Assembly: GCA_037903355.1 (NCBI GenBank)
Contig: JBAJFE010000042.1
Span: forward strand, 1,438,001 to 1,502,000
DNA from: Trichuris trichiura
Lineage: Eukaryota > Nematoda > Enoplea > Trichinellida > Trichuridae
Length of the DNA: 64,000 nucleotides
Direction: 5' to 3'
In this document: positions 45,833 through 56,279 of the stretch, one piece after another
Layout of the letters: each line of letters begins with the position of its first letter
Position numbering within the stretch: position 1 is the stretch's first letter
The notes under the pieces: generated by a model
Database searches by the model: none
What the model was told of the DNA's origin: nothing
Seen by the model: only the letters and a program-made list of their open reading frames with translations
Program-made: the position numbers and the translations under genes

Positions 45833-47427
45833 CTACTGACATAACTGATTAAGTTGCTCTTGCACAGCGGGAACATGATCATCGTACTCCGCCTGAAAAA
45901 GGTTAGCTTTCCCATTGTGAAAGCAGTTTAAGTAAAAATAGAATACTTGGAAAAAGTTTCCAGCTTCTGGCTGTCCCAAGTAATTTTCCTCAGCAAAATT
46001 TCGAGTACTCCATTTGCGACGGGCGATTTTGTCAAAACAAGTTTCAGGATTGGGAAACAAACGACTTTTTTGTAAATAAACTGTAAAGACGTAGCGATGG
46101 AGCCCTTGCAATACAGCATGAAGAAGAGGTAAAGTAGAGCATACGAAATTTACCAGTTCCCTGAGGAGGTCCTGAACCCACGTACTGCGCTACAGTATCC
46201 CCGCTGGAAATATGATTCATTGGAATGTTGACGACAAGCCAATGCAAGAATTCACGACTAACTGGGTTATCGCGACTGGGAGCGTCTGGATCTGCAAACA
46301 AATTCACACAATAGTACTAAAGCATCTTGCGCTACTAAAGGGACGTCCTTTGACATGGTGCATGTGGATCCCTCCTCGTTTAAATCTAAGTGCCTTAGAT
46401 TGATCTCTCATTTTTCAGAGCTTTCGAGTCGACCTTTGTTCTGTTTAAGGCGCGTAAAACCATGCAAAATTAGCTCTTCAATAAAATATTGCTGATTCTA
46501 ATAATGTTGAAAACTGACATCCTCATAATAACTCTTGATACAAGTTGAATCATCAAGAGTGCACAAAGTCACAGTCGTTTATTTCTCCGGAGCCAAAAAC
46601 ATGATGTGAAGCTCTGACTCCATCCGTAACTTTCGCTAAGGTTTCTGTACCTTCGATGTTTCGAAGGTGCTGGTTCTATGCTAACAGCTTACTTCTACAG
46701 AATGTTTCGTGAAGTTGCCATTGGAAACGCAATTTGATACGTGGTTAACTGGTGTAAGAAGCTAGAACTTACTGTAACGATACGAAGCACGTATTAGTGG
46801 TATTACAACAACTTGACTTTCATTAAAGTTATTCGACAAGTCTGGTTGCGTAACCAGCGACCCGCACAGAGATAGAAACACCAACTAATTGGAAAAAGCA
46901 ACATGTTCAGTGCTATTGGTTTTTTTCAATAAACTGACGGATTGCCTTTTATTCACCCAGTGACTGCGAAACAGTTGCAATAAGGGACTACCTTTAACCC
47001 CTGTATTCACATACAGGTTTAGTTAATCCAGCAACATTACCTGTCATGAGCAGAGTATATAGTTGATTCATGTAAGCATTCCAGGTTAAAACATGTGGAG
47101 CATGTCTTACATCCGAAGGAGTCAAGATATTTCCCAATGTGCAATTCACGCTTTCGTCAAACACCACCTGAAAGATTCACGCGAAGCAAGTTTAAATATT
47201 ATTGGCAAATTATTCATTAATTTGCGTTGCTCACTTTAAGCAACTGCCTCGGCGCCTTGTCGATTACATCTGGAATGACCCCATAGTTAAGGAAAGCAGC
47301 GTCCAAGTCTGCACTTGAATAAATCTTGCTCCTGTATGAAAAACGATAGCACCTTGGGTAAAATGCAAAATAGAAAAACATACAGAAGGAAGAATATAGG
47401 CAAACTGCGACGTAATTGAGTCTTCAT
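45833..47427 (-). CDS. Phosphatidylethanolamine-binding protein (PEBP family), six exons
   Basis: Exons in transcript order: 47427-47384, 47331-47235, 47167-47041, 46291-46154, 46104-45947 and 45892-45833. All have GT-AG borders and matching phases, giving 207 aa. Introns are 52, 67, 749, 49 and 54 nt. PEBP signatures in order: IPDVIDKAPRQLL (about 33-46), LTPSDVRHAPHVLTW, LLMTDPDAPSR (D90-R96), SREFLHWLVVNIP (H106), YVGSGPPQGTGLHRYVF (H138) and QAEYDDHVPAVQEQL at the end. The Asp and two His of the ligand pocket are kept; the C-terminal Tyr of vertebrate PEBP1 (before EQL) is Gln here. Family members bind phospholipids or regulate kinases and proteases. The start is uncertain: ATG 47427 follows an acceptor-like TTTACTTTCAG and gives MKTQLRRSLPIFFLL, a weak signal-like start, while ATG 47469 adds 14 residues. 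Too short to be MRPL38. Confidence 0.9.
46292..47040 (-). other. Intron 3 of the PEBP gene, with an eroded hammerhead 3' half
   Basis: A 749-nt intron with GTAATG donor and TTTGCAG acceptor. Around 46410-46432 the minus strand reads GTCGACTCGAAAGCTCTG, the 3' half of the hammerhead-like motif found elsewhere, without the CTGANGA box. Nothing else recognised. Confidence 0.55.
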
Positions 47428-48095
47428 CGACTGAAAGTAAACATGTTTGGCAGTTGAGACTGCTCGCATTAATTAATGAGTACCTGCTTTCTGTTAATGC
47501 CTCTGCAGAAGAGATCTGCTGCTTATCAGCCTAGGTATTTCTCGTTACTTTATACGCTGATTCATAAAAGGAGGCGTAAAAAAGAAGCTGCTTGTGACGC
47601 AATTAAGCTATAACATCCAATCTTGCAGTACTGAAATGCGCGATGTGCGTAAACTTTACTATTGGTACAACAGTTCTGACATGGTTAACCGGGACAGGAT
47701 GAACGATTTTTACTGGCAAATCGTAGTTTTAGTTGCAAAACGTTTCAAGAAACTTTCTATATACGAAACAGAACGTTTGCACATTTGTGCATTCTGCAGT
47801 AACGAATTAGCGTTAGCGCGTAGCCCTTGTAGTCTCCTTTGGAAGCGAATTAGCGTCGTTGGAGTTAAAGCGTTTATTCGGTAAAACGCTTAAATACACT
47901 CTTAGGAACAATGAGTGTCGTTAGCTCAGTAAGGTGTAGCATTGGAATTTATTAATTAGCGCAACCCACACCTTGCTTATTGCCCTACCATTGGACCGCA
48001 TTCGTTTTCCAGCAAGTAGACAGTAGTAGTATTCGTAAGGTGATTGGTACCAGAGTCGCTTTTCATCTAAAGTTTTTAGAGTAGAGTAAAGAAGG
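47428..48095. other. Region upstream of the PEBP gene
   Basis: A plus-strand frame at 47594-47884 (96 codons, starting MTQLSYNIQ) has no recognisable domain and is not called as a gene. Promoter elements are not distinctive. Confidence 0.35.
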
Positions 48096-48265
48096 CTTTG
48101 AAAACATAGCTCCTCTTAACAGGTGTGTGTATCAACATTATTGTACGGAAAAGCTACCCGTTCAAAAATTGTTTAATTGCGAAGCTTTCGGGGATCACCT
48201 GTCCCTGAAAGCTTCGCAATTAAACAATTTTTGAACGGGTAGCTTTTCCGTACAATAATGTTGAC
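48096..48265. mobile_element. Short head-to-head palindrome with 11-bp target duplication
   Basis: Arms 48132-48194 and 48201-48264 are near-perfect reverse complements (TCAACATTATTGTACGGAAA outward, GCGAAGCTTTCGGGGA inward). The arms meet only six bases apart, inside what would be stem II of the hammerhead-like motif. Each side therefore keeps only GAAAGCTTCGC and lacks CTGANGA. An 11-bp direct repeat AGTAAAGAAGG flanks the unit (48085-48095 and 48266-48276). The left arm has an extra outer segment, CTTTGAAAACATAGCTCC, similar in position to the longer left ends of the other elements. Confidence 0.75.
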
Positions 48266-48413
48266 AGTAAAGAAGGTTTACATTTTAATGTTCAGCTTAA
48301 AAGCTTATCTAATGTTCGTTCGGCTGTGAGAAATGACAAGATCAGCAGAACTCGCATTGTTTGAAAAGGAAAATGGGCCTGAGCCGTCTCATGTATGGGA
48401 GAAGGACAACGGC

Positions 48414-48635
48414 TTATTTTTCAGCTTTAGTCAACACGTGCAGAATATGTTGATTTACAAGAACATGGAGCTGAGCCGCAGTGGTAAACTTATCACCGTC
48501 TCCTGACGTCTGCCTACGATAGAGCAAAGAAAGGTCACGGAAAATGTGATAGGAATCACCGTGGTCGTTGAGCGTACCTCTTAGTAGCCAACTGACCCAT
48601 GACCAATGGTAATCTGTTTTCAGAGCCTTTTCCAC
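48414..48635 (-). CDS. Possible orphan terminal exon, 72 residues
   Basis: Preceded on the minus strand by a GCCTTAG acceptor-like site, this frame runs open to a TAA. It encodes a mixed-composition sequence (ALKTDYHWSWVSWLL, then YHIFRDLSLLYRRQTSGDG and VLVNQHILHVLTKAEK) that looks protein-like. I do not recognise the family and found no upstream partner exon. It may be a chance open frame. Confidence 0.2.
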   Translation of the reverse strand: MEKALKTDYHWSWVSWLLRGTLNDHGDSYHIFRDLSLLYRRQTSGDGDKFTTAAQLHVLVNQHILHVLTKAEK

Positions 48636-48824
48636 CTAAGGCGCATAAAGGAATAATTTTGCACCCAAATCAAAGCCACCATTAATCATGACAATGGGTA
48701 GTGGTCAAAGACGTATAAGGTGCGCTAATTGATAAATTCCAATGCTACGCCCTACTGAGCTAATGATAGCCAATATTTCCGTAGGCCTGTTTAAGCACTT
48801 TACCGAATCAACACCTATATGACA

Positions 48825-48864
48825 CCGCTGACGACGGAATCAGAACAGTTCTGAAATGCAGGAT
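48825..48864 (+). ncRNA. Hammerhead-like motif, CTGACGA variant
   Basis: CCG, CTGACGA (48828-48834), extra C, then a weakly paired stem II and GAAATGC (GAAA at 48853-48856). Both boxes are intact, while stem II is poor. It is notable because it has C at the variable position of the first box. Confidence 0.35.
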
Positions 48865-48869
48865 ACCAT

Positions 48870-51050
48870 TACTCTGGACTTTCTCTGACAATGTGCTCAT
48901 CCATTCGCTGCTAGGACATTTTGAAGTTTACTTACAGATACACCAAACAGGCCAAAGCTGTGAACGAAAGATCAACCATGAAAAGATCTCAAATCAAAAC
49001 CACATATCCCGTTACAAAGAGCCCATCCTTCACTTGCTCATCCATTCATTGATAGGGAATTTGCTCTGGTTTCTACAGATTCATTTACAGAGAACTGGAA
49101 GATGCCATGGAAGCACTAAAATGAAGACTTGTCAGGTGTTACCAACCATCCAGTCTTTGGGACCACACTTTGATATAATGAACCCTCAGCATCAGCCCGG
49201 ACACGTATCACGAGGCACGGACGTCCACAGCTTCTTCAGCCACAGAAGATCATAGCTGAAACCATCAAAGTCTCTGAGGCTGTGAAGTATTCCTCGCTCG
49301 CTCGAGCTAAAACTGGCATTTATTTATTGCGAGTGCCATTTGTACATGGGTGACGTAAAAGAGGCTTTTTCATTCAACATAACTCCATCATCGACCGTGA
49401 CAAAGGCGCAGAAGTTAGCGCGGTACGGAACGTGCTGGTTACTGAAAGCAAATAGTGCTCTTTGTCAAATTGGTCCCACCGTTTGTCCTACATGCCTATA
49501 TAATACTATAATGGAGCAAACACTTCGTTGACGATCTGAAAGCTCAGATTCAAAGCTAGTTACTTACTGTGCTCCTATCTAATAAATCGCTTATCCATAC
49601 TTCGGTACAGCAGTTGCACAGTGTAATTACAGGTACTACACAATGATAGTTTGATGAGCAGTTGATCTCAACCATTTATAAGGCCTCTATTTCAACTGCA
49701 GCCATAATATTAGCTTAAATCTGGTAACACCGCCCTGCTCAAGTAAAAAGAAACAACGTGCTTTTGTTACAATTCTAACCTGACCTTGAGGTCATTCTGT
49801 GTAGAATCTTTTCCATTTGATAAAAAGAATGATTGCATTTTGCACTCAATAGCGCAATAGAATTCAATGGAATGGAAAGGGTTCTACACAGAAAGGACGA
49901 CAAATTCATGTTTTTCAATTTTCCGGGACAATAAAAAGCCAAACCCACTCTGCAGCAACTGAACCACGCGTCGCCTTACTGGAACAGGTATGGTTCTGGA
50001 ATGCTCCAGCTGAACACGGAGACAGAGTGTACTGAAAGCTTTGAGTAACCTATTTTGATCGATTCTCTGTTAATCTATGATTCATCCGTGTGCTGATTAA
50101 AGTTTACATCCATTAAGAAATATTGCGTAACCACGTCGTACGTATCTAAATTCCAGAAATAGGCGTTACAAAACCCGGTTTCACTGTTTATTCTTATTTT
50201 AATCAGGAGCTCACTTATTTTTAGCGTTCTTTTCTCTGTTAGGAAACTTATGCTCCGCATTTGCAGATCCTTTAATAGATGTTCAGTTGGCTCTGCGAAC
50301 AGTTAGCGCGGCGTACAATGAAACTGTTCCATTTCACTTTTCTTTCTACCCTTGATATGACACATGTAATAAAAGAGAATAAACACTGAACGGAAAGTAA
50401 ACAACGTAAGCATCAGTACAGAGCATTTCAAGCATTTTAAGTGTGTTGCATAATTATTTTTGAACACAGTATCATAAAAAATAAGTCTCATATAGCAAAC
50501 TTTTTTTTTATGGGAGAAACCAGTCTCCTAAGGAAGAAAAGGTTTTATTTCTTTGGAGCTTCCTGAAGTCTACTTGCCTCGTCGTCAACGAAGCGGATGG
50601 TAAAAGCTGAAAATTAGTTCAGAAACATCCTTAGTAAGAGGACCATTGTATGCAACGTTCTCAGACCTTGGATTAGTAAAAATGCCAATATCTTTGCTCT
50701 AGCTTAATATGTATGCTTGCCTAAATCACGCCATATACACGGGTAATAGAACTTGCGGTATTACCTGTGGACACGGCAGTCTTACTTTACAGCAATGCTG
50801 TTGACTACCAGGCAGCTAACACTTCCACGACCTACTGAAGTGACGCGATTCTTGAAGGGAATCTGTCTCTAAGTTTCTATATACTCTGTCCTGTCCTAAT
50901 TGCCGATCTATCCTGTCTGGCAGGTATTTTTCTGATATTTAACTCGTTTAACAATAATTTACGAGGCAAAAATAATAGTAAGTAGTAAGGAAAACATTGC
51001 TTCTTTCCACGAGAAAATCAAAGTTCATTAGCAAGGTATATGATTTGGAA
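48870..51050. other. Intergenic, no gene recognised
   Basis: Short frames only. At 49527-49555 a collapsed remnant reads GTTGACGATCTGAAAGCTC, as if a hammerhead-like motif had lost stem II. Confidence 0.4.
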
Positions 51051-51059
51051 AACTTTTCC

Positions 51060-51290
51060 AACTTTGTTTTCTTTTTTCTTTCTTCGTAACGGGTAATTTT
51101 TAATTTTTATTCTAAAATCCCGCGAAAATTTTAGAATAAAAACCTTTCCAATTGAAGATATAGCTTTCTGGTGATTAATTTGTTTCTTATTAAGGAATGT
51201 GGGCCCCGTTTTGAGTACAAAACTTTTTAATGTCCGTAGCTTTCGGGCTGCGCTTGACCCGTCCTCAGCGGTATTAAAATAGATGTAATT
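51060..51290 (-). mobile_element. PLE-derived fragments including an intact hammerhead-like core
   Basis: Two pieces lie together. At 51104-51142 a small palindrome (TTTTTATTCTAAAAT ... ATTTTAGAATAAAAA) surrounds CCCGCGAA, the inner part of the element seen at 40331-40450. At about 51195-51290 a minus-strand unit contains the hammerhead-like core, then GGACATTAAAAAGTTTTG and CGGGGCCC-type tail sequence. Confidence 0.55.
51232..51273 (-). ncRNA. Hammerhead-ribozyme-like motif, CTGAGGA variant
   Basis: On the minus strand: ACCG, CTGAGGA (51262-51268), extra C, stem II GGGT...GCCC (loop about 10 nt), GAAAGCTA (GAAA at 51241-51244) and CGGAC. Stem I CCG/CGG pairs fully. It carries G at the variable position and A where others have C at the presumed cleavage site, both permitted by the hammerhead rule (NUH). 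Confidence 0.5.
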
Positions 51291-51299
51291 AACTTTTCC

Positions 51300-54200
51300 A
51301 ATTTCCAACCTAACAAACGACAGCAGAAACTCTGAAGAATGATTCTGTCATATGCACATTAATAATTTACGCGAAACATTTCAGAGAGATACACGAAGGC
51401 ACGCAAGGGCTTCATGACCTGTTGAACTTAAGCATCCGAGGTTCGATTTTAAAGCAATTTTATGTGCCGTCCAAGCTGAAGCGTACATCCTGTCGGTTTC
51501 ACTGTAAAGCAATATACTTGTTACCGCTGGTCATCATTTCAGTTAGGTTCAAAAGGCGTTCTAGACCAAGAATGAGTTCTTGAGTGGCGTTCCAACACCA
51601 TTGGGAGCGATCCAAACATTTTCATTGCTTTTCCATCAACGTACTTAGTTCAGTGGGGAACCAGCAAGGCGCTTTTCTTAATAAAATCCAAGAACAAAAT
51701 GGATGCGCGGTGACAACTGGTCTCAGACTGCCAGCCGCAGAATTTAGAGCCTGATGTAATGAAACGTGCAGAAAGCTCCAAGCTGAAGGGTCGCGTCAGG
51801 GGTCCTTATACTTAATGTAACGTTTTTCAAGTTTTAGGGTGTACGGCGGATGGTTCACGGTTTCTTGCTGTTTAACAATGTTCCCATGAACGTCTGTTGA
51901 CATACCCTTACCTTGAAACTGAAGAGCTTGCTTCCGAGGCATGCACCTAAAAGGACAAGACGAAAAAAGTTTGAGAAACGGGTAGTTTGAACGACCGTTT
52001 CAGTGCTGTTCAAAGAATAATGAAGCCCTTTCAACGAACTTCGAAAGAATTCCATTCTCCATGCTGAAGTTGCAGCATATGTGAAAAAAGCATTCTCAGT
52101 AAATGTGGAGCATAGCCATTTTTTGAAAGGAGCTGACGAAAAGGCCAGAGAGGGTGCTGAGAAAAATTTGCTGTTGTGATAAGCGAATCATAGCAGTTGA
52201 ATAGACTGTGCTTCTTGCGTTTCATCCACCCATTTCCAAGGCAGAGGACACATTTTCCAATAAGCTATTTCATGAATGCATTATTCAAGTGCATGCGAGG
52301 AGACTTACCTGATTTGACCTATGATTCTATACTTTTGCTGCCTTTATAAATCCTTTCTAACTTTCTTTCTTGATAATTAAATTCAACTACAGTTCATTTT
52401 ACCATGATTTCACCTGATCGCACATGAAAATCTGACACGAGTATATTGACGACAGATTCACAGTCTTGAAGCTTTATGTGGTTTCGATAAAACATGCTTT
52501 CAACGGGAAATAAGCAGTTCTAAAATATGATGCTTATGTGTCCTTTCTAACAACTTCTCATCAGAGCTAGCTGGCCAGTCTTCGCTCGTAAATAAAAAAC
52601 AACTATTTTATTCATCGCTACTTCCTGAGCTTCATCTCGTAAACATTGTCAGCATTTATTATTTGATCGTAAAAATTTTTGACTATCAACCATGGCACAT
52701 TTTTACAAGCAATACTTTAGAAGTGTGGCATCGCTGAAGAATTGTCACTGAAGAATTTCTTTTCTTCAGGCAACATGAAATTTAGCGCAAAGCATTTATT
52801 AATGGAATAGCTGAGCGAGTGTAATTGCCATGACACGAGTTTGTTAGGAAAAAGATCATGAAAGACTACATCTATCGCAGCAAACAACGATGATATCAAT
52901 ATTAATTCATCAGCGTTTAGTTAGAATTAGAGTTCTCAGGTTTTCATTCTCACGCTTTTTCAAAGTCAGGTGAGCCTGTGCCAGCCTCTGAGAAGCTCAT
53001 GATACTCAAGCATGCTCAATGTAGCAACTATGCAGTTAAAGCGGCAGATGCTATTAATGCTACGTACTGCTGCCAAATATACTCATTTCAGCTGTTGTTC
53101 TGGTATGGCAGCAAGTATTCAAACTACAGTATAATTAAAGAAAAGCGTAATGTAAGCTAAACCAATGTCTCGCGTGAAATCAATACATAGTGAAGTTCAC
53201 GATGAAGAGAGCACTGCTGAAAGCTCGAAAAACAAATTTAAGAATTCTTTTTGAATCTTTATGTGGTGCGTTGTAGCAGTGTGGACAAAAGTATCTTTGC
53301 CTATGACTCTTAGGCTGATTGTGTTAAAGTGTGTTTCTTTACTGCACCTTACAATGCATGGTGGCGAACAGACGCTTGAAGAATAGGCAAGAATGGCTTC
53401 CTACCGTGGAAGCACTTAAACCTTTAAACCCCGTTCAAAAGCGGTAGACAGCTAATGATAGGCATCATGAAACTGATGGTTTAGTTTTAGCATTTTCCAG
53501 CATATTTCCAACGTTTAATGAGCTTAAATGAAACGCAAGAAAAATCATTGCTTCAAACAGGAGCTAACCAGTGGTATGCAGACATTGGCTTTTGTTTTAA
53601 TCCAGCAAGAGACTGATGTTCTGATGATATTTATCATCGAATTCCGTGCGCAACACGCATAACATGGTTTTTCTGCGTTTTCGCTCCAGCTGTCCCAGAC
53701 GGCCTGAGCGTCGTTTCACTGCCGCCGTGTAGTACTGGACGTTCCGGTGTAAATTCCACACATTCTGTCAGAGAGACCAAGGCGCTGATTTAATCACGGA
53801 TACCTTTTATTAAAAAATTTAGTGGTTTTTGGCGCTGTCTGACGCTGAATCAACCACGGTCAAAGTAACCTTCAGCCCTCCAGGATCACTTAGAGATGGT
53901 GGTACCCTTTCACCGCCTGTTTGGTTTCCAGCGTCCCCTAAGAATAGCTGATGCATAGCAGTGCAACCTACACTACGGCGAAACACTTAACTACGTTCTC
54001 AATGATTGTTAAACATAATTGGAGAAGCACTGATCGTCCAGGAAGCTACTGAAACTCTGGAAAAATAAAAGTTTTATAGAAGAGATAATAAAACATTGCT
54101 CAAGCCATTTGTATTCCTAGCAAGTCAGGTCGAATCAAATCGGTCAAATCTGAACTGGTTTACAACCATTCAAGAAATAGGATTGGCACGTTCTAGTTCA

Positions 54201-56270
54201 CCCTGTTCAATTTTACTGGCTCAGCACTTGTAAAATTTTATCGTCTCTATAGCGCCTTGATGACTTCGAACTAGTCAGCTATGCCTTCTGAGTAACTTTG
54301 CACCTGTGCTTTGCATGTCTACAGAAAAATGATTTATCTGTCCTTCAAAAAACAGCTTGCTAAACAACATTGCTAATTTGCAGTACACAACGGCAGCTCC
54401 TGCAACAAGTCAGCATGACTACACAAACAGGGTCAGACTTGCTCGATGTCATTTACGATTAGCAAGAAGACGTATATTTCAAAAGGTACTCTGCAAAATG
54501 TCGTAAACATACTCGCTTGACAAGATTTATGCTCATTAAACATGGCAGCATTGTAACGCACCCGCCAGAAGGAACTCACAGCAGCCTGCTAGTTGCTAAC
54601 AAATCAAAAAACAATACGTTATGCTCAGTATGGTAAACTTTAAATAGCAAAAAGTAAAACTTCTGAGATCTCATAAATGCGTAACCCTCATTCCTAGCCT
54701 TCAGAAACACCTCGTAAATAACAAAATAATTAAACAGCATCGCCAAAAGCATATAAACACTATGCATGAAAGTCTTTTACATTCTATTAATATATTCAAT
54801 TTATTTTCAAAGGAGCAACGAAAGAGGCTATCTACCATATTATTTCGTCAACCTTCATCGTGTGGCCATCAAATGATGCGTATTAACTTGTTGTTTCGTC
54901 TATCAGCTTTAGCTCACAAAATGGAACAAAATCAATTTTAAAAAAGCATATTTATGCCAGACATTTTTCGCATCACGAATAAAATGACTGAAACAGCTGA
55001 AGAAAAAGTATTAGAAGTTTTAACTAACCATTGCAAACAATTCAGTGATAAACGGATAAATTTGTAATAGGATTATTATTAGGTAATCAACAGGAAAAGC
55101 AGATGACATTTTTCGACAGGGCAAGTAGCTTCTAATGCCAAACCGAAAATTTCTCTAATCCAAATCACATTAACTTATTAAGTGTTCGTTATTGCCTTTT
55201 CTTCAAAAATGTGCCACGTACGCATTTCTGCGTCAGTTTTTGTGCGGTTATTTTAGGAGTTACGTTCTCGATTGAAGCAAACTGAAATGGTCTTTGAACA
55301 CGGTCATTAATTTTGTTTTGCTCCTAACTCATTTTTACCTCAGACTATTACATTTTTCGACGCCATGCCGCAGAATACAGATGCATCAAAATTATTCATC
55401 AAGAAAAAAACGAAGGAAGGTGAAGCAAAACTGATTCATTTCCACCGATGTTTGAAAGTGAAACAGTTAAGCTGTTTGCCCGCAAGCGAATAATAAATTC
55501 AGAGCAAAGAGATAAACAAACACCTGTAACTCACCTTGTCAACATTTTACAATAGAAAACATCGCATTACAGGCAAGCTGTGCCAAAGAAAAGTGTCAGC
55601 ATGTGCAACCTTCGTTAAACTTAATCAAAGTGTTTTCAGACTTCCCTTCAGAACCGTACCTGACCAGCTTGGCAAAAGTTTAATTGCTCAATTAATTTTT
55701 TGAACTTTCGAACGATAGATATCTCACGTGAACCTATTTTAATGACACTCACTGGACTTTCACTTCAATTGTAAGACATCTTTGGTCATCCGTAAAAGAA
55801 AGAGACAATCAACATGGGATGGTCAGTTTTGCTCAACGCCTGAATGAACTAGGCCAACTTTCGATGAAAACCTGACTGGCGGTGTAGTGTTGACCCTTGA
55901 GGAAAATCACACTGCTCAAGCGCCATGCTCAGTGGGTTTAACCGCGGCCCCATTTTGTCTTCTACCATCTACAATTCGTCTGATAGCTGTCATTAGGTCA
56001 ACAGAGGTCATCTGATGACCACATTCGCCGTTGAAACATTAGTGTGTGCTTGCCTGCTTGCTTCTGTGTGAATTCGCTTGTCTTCATACCGTCTCCTCCT
56101 TTTACCGTTGCGCATTACAGCTAGTCTTCTTCCAGTTGGGTCAGCTGCTTCTTAGTCAACCCTTAGGGCCTTGGAAAACTAGTTCCCCTTTGAAACTGGT
56201 TCGCCAATAGGTTGTCCCAGGATCGCCACCTTAGAAGACTACGGCTTTTCATTTTATTTTCTCAATTTAG
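51300..56270. other. Intergenic upstream of the SOD-repeat gene
   Basis: About 5 kb without a recognisable gene. GC rises near 53690-53760 but without a supported coding frame. Just before the downstream gene, CTCAATTTAG (ending 56270) is acceptor-like. Confidence 0.4.
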
Positions 56271-56279
56271 GTGCCTTCA

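Noticed and set aside
45833..47427. Mitochondrial ribosomal protein L38, which also contains a PEBP domain
   Set aside because: The assembled protein is only about 207 aa and starts shortly before the PEBP fold; MRPL38 is much longer with an N-terminal extension.
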